Positions 60,442 to 64,000 of a stretch of 64,000 bases of DNA are shown here, one piece after another. The notes beneath the pieces were generated by a model, which was given only the letters and a program-made list of their open reading frames with translations, searched no databases and had not been told where the DNA came from. Numbering within the stretch: the first letter of the stretch is position 1; every line of letters begins with the position of its first letter. The DNA is from Fennellomyces sp. T-0311. Lineage: Eukaryota > Mucoromycota > Mucoromycetes > Mucorales > Lichtheimiaceae. The translations under genes and the position numbers were made by a program. The DNA lies in NCBI GenBank assembly GCA_025266875.1, contig JALLLT010000015.1, positions 372,001 through 436,000 of the forward strand, given 5' to 3'.

Positions 60442-61505
60442 CTTAGAGTGAAAAAGCTACACGAGTTATCAAGCGGCAGCTGACCTCGTTATATCGTGCT
60501 CATCAGGGTAGACGATTGGCGGCAAGCTTGTGGAAATCACACTGACAAACAAATGGTGGTCAAAGTACTTTTACGACAGTCAAAAAAATATTTTATTGAT
60601 GGTGAAAATATAGTCTGCGGAGTCAAACTATCGTCATTTTGACATTTCGCGATCACTATTGCACACAATCAGGACACTCCCTGCAATCGAGATTCAAACG
60701 AAGGATTGCCAATCTAATAATTGAGCAACACTTTTGAGTTCAATCGCGTGAATTTCATGTGGAGTTGTCACACTATTTAGGCAATCAAAGGTGCTATTGC
60801 AACTGCTACCATGACGATACACTGTTCCAGTTCCTACTTGTTACAGTGCGCACAGACCACTTTGTGCAGTAGTGCATGAAAGCTTGTTTTTATAGGAATG
60901 AAGAAGCACGAACACCGTTTAAAACATATTATTTATCATACCAGCATACCAGAGTCCATTATACTGTCTTTGCCATTGCATCCTGGCCCGGGAGCACACT
61001 TTAGCTATGACGATCTAAGGACTCTGGACCAATCGCAGCTGTCTTCCCTACACAGTGAGAATGAACTAATTTCTTTTGAACCAGCGCACTCACACCTCTC
61101 GCTCTCCTGATTTTTTCAGAACGCGAGTTATGTCAAAAAAAGTATCCTGGCCCTCTATTCCGTACTTATATTTCCATTACGGTTGTTCATGTTGCAGATA
61201 AGATTTGTGGTCTAGGTAGACTATAACGAGTCTCTGATGACAGTACAATGCATCAGAGACACGGTGGGATTGAAGTCGGATGTACTGCTTCCTCGTGGTG
61301 ATCCCTGGTTGCGGGATGTCGATGATTCAGGCTAAAAATATGTAGCTAAATGGCGTTTATATTTTTGATACCTATAGAAACAACGCAGTATGGAATTTCT
61401 TAATTGTATGAATAAAGCGAGCGAAGTATTAATTCTAAAGCGTATAAATTTGAAGATTTGGAATTTATGCCGTGGACTATTGATATATATACTAGCTACT
61501 TTTGC
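60442..61505. other. Intergenic region with one doubtful small frame
   Basis: A plus-strand frame at 60898-61110 (70 residues, preceded by an acceptor-like TTTTTATAG) has a moderately convincing composition but no domain. Nothing else was seen. Confidence 0.3.
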
Positions 61506-62943
61506 TCACATAAAAGGCGAGGACGCGCTACACTGCTCGTCTGGACCCATTGCCGCCCAGTAGTCTCGTGCTTTAAGCATTCCTGTGTAATAAAATCCTA
61601 GCCCCACCATCATTGAGATGTGAAAAATGGAATGTGACTGAAACTATTACAGCCAGTGATCAACAATCAAGTGTGGGGAATAAAACCGAGTATAACTTAC
61701 CCAAAGATCAAAAGATCCAGGGAACCAGCGCTCTGGTACCCTATACAAAATGCTGAGTTATAATTCGTTCATGAAGGTAACTGTAGGCACTCTTATTTAC
61801 CGTGATCCATAAAGTAGTGCTCCCGCGATATAAAACAGGCCCATAACTAAAATATAGTCAACGCCTATTTCACGTAATAAACTGAACTAAAGAGAGAACA
61901 TTCGATTTGTGAGCACCATGTATAAGACGAGAAGCGATGATGAAAAGTTACCCCATGCAAGAAGCCACTATGTATAAAGGCAATGATACCCCAGAATCCC
62001 AGGATAAAGAAAAGAACAGTGCGCATCAAAAGGTATTCTTCAGCTTGAAACCGAGGTACAATCATCATTGTTGCCTATATACAAAAACGATGTTAGCTAT
62101 ATAGAATTGTCTCAGGAAGGCGATGACCTTACCGTAGCTGCACCGGCTATCAACATTACAGCAGTGTACGCAACTATTGGATTGCATTTTAAGATCTATT
62201 AGATGTTGTATATATGTTTTCTATAGTAAAATTACCTTGCCATTTAGGCTCACAATAAAAGTAATAGTGATATGCGGGTAACCAACTTCCTCTAACGAAA
62301 TGGAAGTGGCTACTGTGAGAAAATCAAATCCCAGTGATTTGGTTGTCAACTTACATTATTAGCATTGTAATACCGAAGTAGTCAATACAGTTGCAAGCGA
62401 CGGACACATTTTTTGAGTGACATGCAAATGTATGATAGACACAGCTGCAGCTTAAGCAAATAGTACAGCTGATAAAAAAGAGTGTCATGGACAAGGCCCC
62501 AAATCCGGTCTGGCTACTCCATTCGTCTTGCAAGAAAAAGTATTGAAAGAAAAGAATTACTGTGACAATCAGACCAAACATATGGGTCCAGATATTCACT
62601 AAAATGAAAACCTGTTAACTGGAATGTTGAGCCTCCTTACAGTCCTGCACTTACTTGTCTCATTATGTATTTCAGTTATACTCTGTACACAAGTATTATA
62701 ACTCGCACTGGGTGACCGGTAACCCGTCAAGATATATGGATTAAATCGCATCCATTCTGGTATTTCTGACCAATTCAACAAAGTTTTTTTTATCGGTGGA
62801 ACCGTTTTCTCCATAAATTGTTGCTGAGTGCGTGGAATAGAGTTGTAATCTGCAGTCGAATTATCATCGGATGTAGATCGATTCAGGGACTTCTTTTTCA
62901 GTATTGCTTGGTAATGCTTCTTTTCATTAGTGGAAATAATCAT
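61506..62943 (-). CDS. PAQR/Izh-family seven-span receptor-like protein, copy 2
   Basis: Same family and exon layout as the gene at 55931-57364. The start at 62943 precedes a polar N-terminus, then LLNWSEIPEWMRFNPYILTGY and EIHNETS. Following exons: NIWTHMFGLIVTVILFF and SCSCVYHTFACHS with DYFGITMLI; then HFVRGSWLPAYHYYFYCEPKW; ILKCNPIVAYTAVMLIAG; MMIVPRFQAEEYLLMRTVLFF; VDYILVMGLFYIAGALLYGS; VPERWFPGSFDLW; and FQSHSIFHISMMVG with a short tail. The His of CVYHTF and the SHSIFH pair are the expected metal ligands. Stop TGA at 61506-61508. The frame is open throughout, so both copies look functional. Confidence 0.82.
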
Positions 62944-63835
62944 TATGGTCTGAAGCCAGCTCGAAGTTACGTCAAGTAATGGAAAAGAAAAGAAGGTAAA
63001 TCGAAACGATTCTTCGCTATTTATTACTTTCTTTGATAAGTAGACCTTTTGCTATCATGCAGGAGCCCCCGCAGCAATCTGCATGCACTTGTGCCGTGCA
63101 TTATGTCGTTCACTGTTTCTCCTTTTCAAGCAAGAGGAGGGTTTCCACATAAACGCTTCTTTGTGACCTTGTTGTTCCAAAATCAAAAAAGGAGAGGGAA
63201 GAATAGACGGCACTGCTACATATTTGTTTGAACTATGGTCCGATCGACAAGACTTCAAAATACGCGCCGTATGAAACATGTTCACATAACTTATTAAACT
63301 TTCTGAAAATGAAAGTACGTGATGCTTCGATTTGCAAATCGTCAAAACTTGCTCTTTTAACGAAATCAGAAATCAGCAAATGACTTTTCTACTATAGTTC
63401 GGATCTTTGACCGTTATAACATTTGCAAGTACGCCGTTCAGGAGACTAACAGGTCTACAAATGCATTACTTCCAGGGGGTTCAGCTCAAAGATTATGCAG
63501 TCAAGATAGTATGTATATCAACCAACCACTATATGCATCGGTGAATCCGAGAAAATGGCAGTACTTTGCTTTTCAACGCAGTTTCTCAGGGAGCTGGTGA
63601 CTTGTGTAAAGACACCATTCAAAGAATTCATTTTTCCAATGAGTAATGGTAGTCATTGACACTTAGTAGAAACAATATTGCATTCATAGTAATCTCTACA
63701 TTATAATAAAGTCAACGGCACACAGTAAATACATTTTATATGATAATGCTTTGTATGATAATAGGACATTGTATTACAGGCATCTGACGACTATAACTAT
63801 ATACTGCTCTTCGTTATATTTTTCTTCAGACATTG
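62944..63835. other. Intergenic region
   Basis: No gene supported; only short frames on both strands. Confidence 0.4.
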
Positions 63836-64000
63836 CTACAACCGAGAGTGCAATGGTTGATAAAACCCACTAGATAATACATAATAAAGCCCTAATTTGG
63901 AGAGAGCAGCATACGTAGCTTGATCGATTTTTGGCACAGCTTCTTCATCAGGAGAAACGACTGCATTCTGTATTTTGCAGCTATAGTACAGTATGCCCAT
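63836..64000 (-). CDS. Possible 3' end of a gene running off the right edge
   Basis: The minus strand is open from the window edge for 54 codons to TAG 63836-63838, reading through AVVSPDEEAVPKIDQATYAAL and YYVLSSGFYQPLH. The composition looks protein-like, but no family is recognised and the length is short. It could be the last exon of a gene to the right. Confidence 0.25.
   Translation of the reverse strand: MGILYYSCKIQNAVVSPDEEAVPKIDQATYAALSKLGLYYVLSSGFYQPLHSRL

Noticed and set aside
1..64000. CRISPR arrays, rRNA genes and bacterial operon signals
   Set aside because: No regular spaced repeats or rRNA sequence seen; the intron-rich genes show this is fungal nuclear DNA.

Overview
This is eukaryotic, fungal nuclear DNA: AT-rich intergenic stretches, genes cut by many short (about 45-80 bp) GT-AG introns, and clear fungal housekeeping proteins (Psf2, Ypp1, Hap2, Gcn1, Mob2). 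The mix of CACTA transposons, a Fanzor-type nuclease and many small lineage-specific genes suggests an early-diverging fungus, most likely Mucoromycota. That placement is inferred from gene content and style, not from a marker gene.

Layout. 1-4130: 3' part of the replication gene PSF2, convergent with YPP1. 4875-17422: a same-strand family of small membrane proteins (A, B, C, a broken copy and D), all with one intron at the same place and phase. Its fourth and fifth copies are separated by mobile DNA: a shortened CACTA element (9037-10548) and a Fanzor/OMEGA-type nuclease gene (10976-14022 or longer). 19190-24103: a small tail-anchored protein, an IQ/coiled-coil protein and a VHS-GAT trafficking protein. 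24.1-29.8 kb: gene-poor, with an F-box-type pseudogene. 29834-35178: a full CACTA-like transposon with terminal inverted repeats, a flanking 4-bp duplication and two intact genes (996-aa Tnp2-like transposase and a 351-aa partner). 35840-51893: a dense block (four-span membrane protein, HAP2, GCN1, an MIT-domain protein, MOB2, a membrane protein). 54-63 kb: a secreted double-psi barrel protein, two related PAQR/Izh-type receptors, a very small aromatic-rich ORF and a possible stray copy of the small membrane family.

The housekeeping genes act in DNA replication (Psf2), PI4-kinase recruitment to the plasma membrane (Ypp1), CCAAT-dependent transcription (Hap2), amino-acid starvation signalling (Gcn1), endosomal sorting (VHS-GAT, possibly MIT) and polarity/morphogenesis kinase signalling (Mob2). 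They do not form a common pathway.

Most noteworthy: the small membrane protein family with its conserved core motif, the Fanzor gene, and the complete two-gene CACTA element plus a short relative that keeps the same zinc-finger exon. Exon joins were worked out by hand from splice signals and reading frame. Where the exon lengths sum to an intact frame, this is stated.
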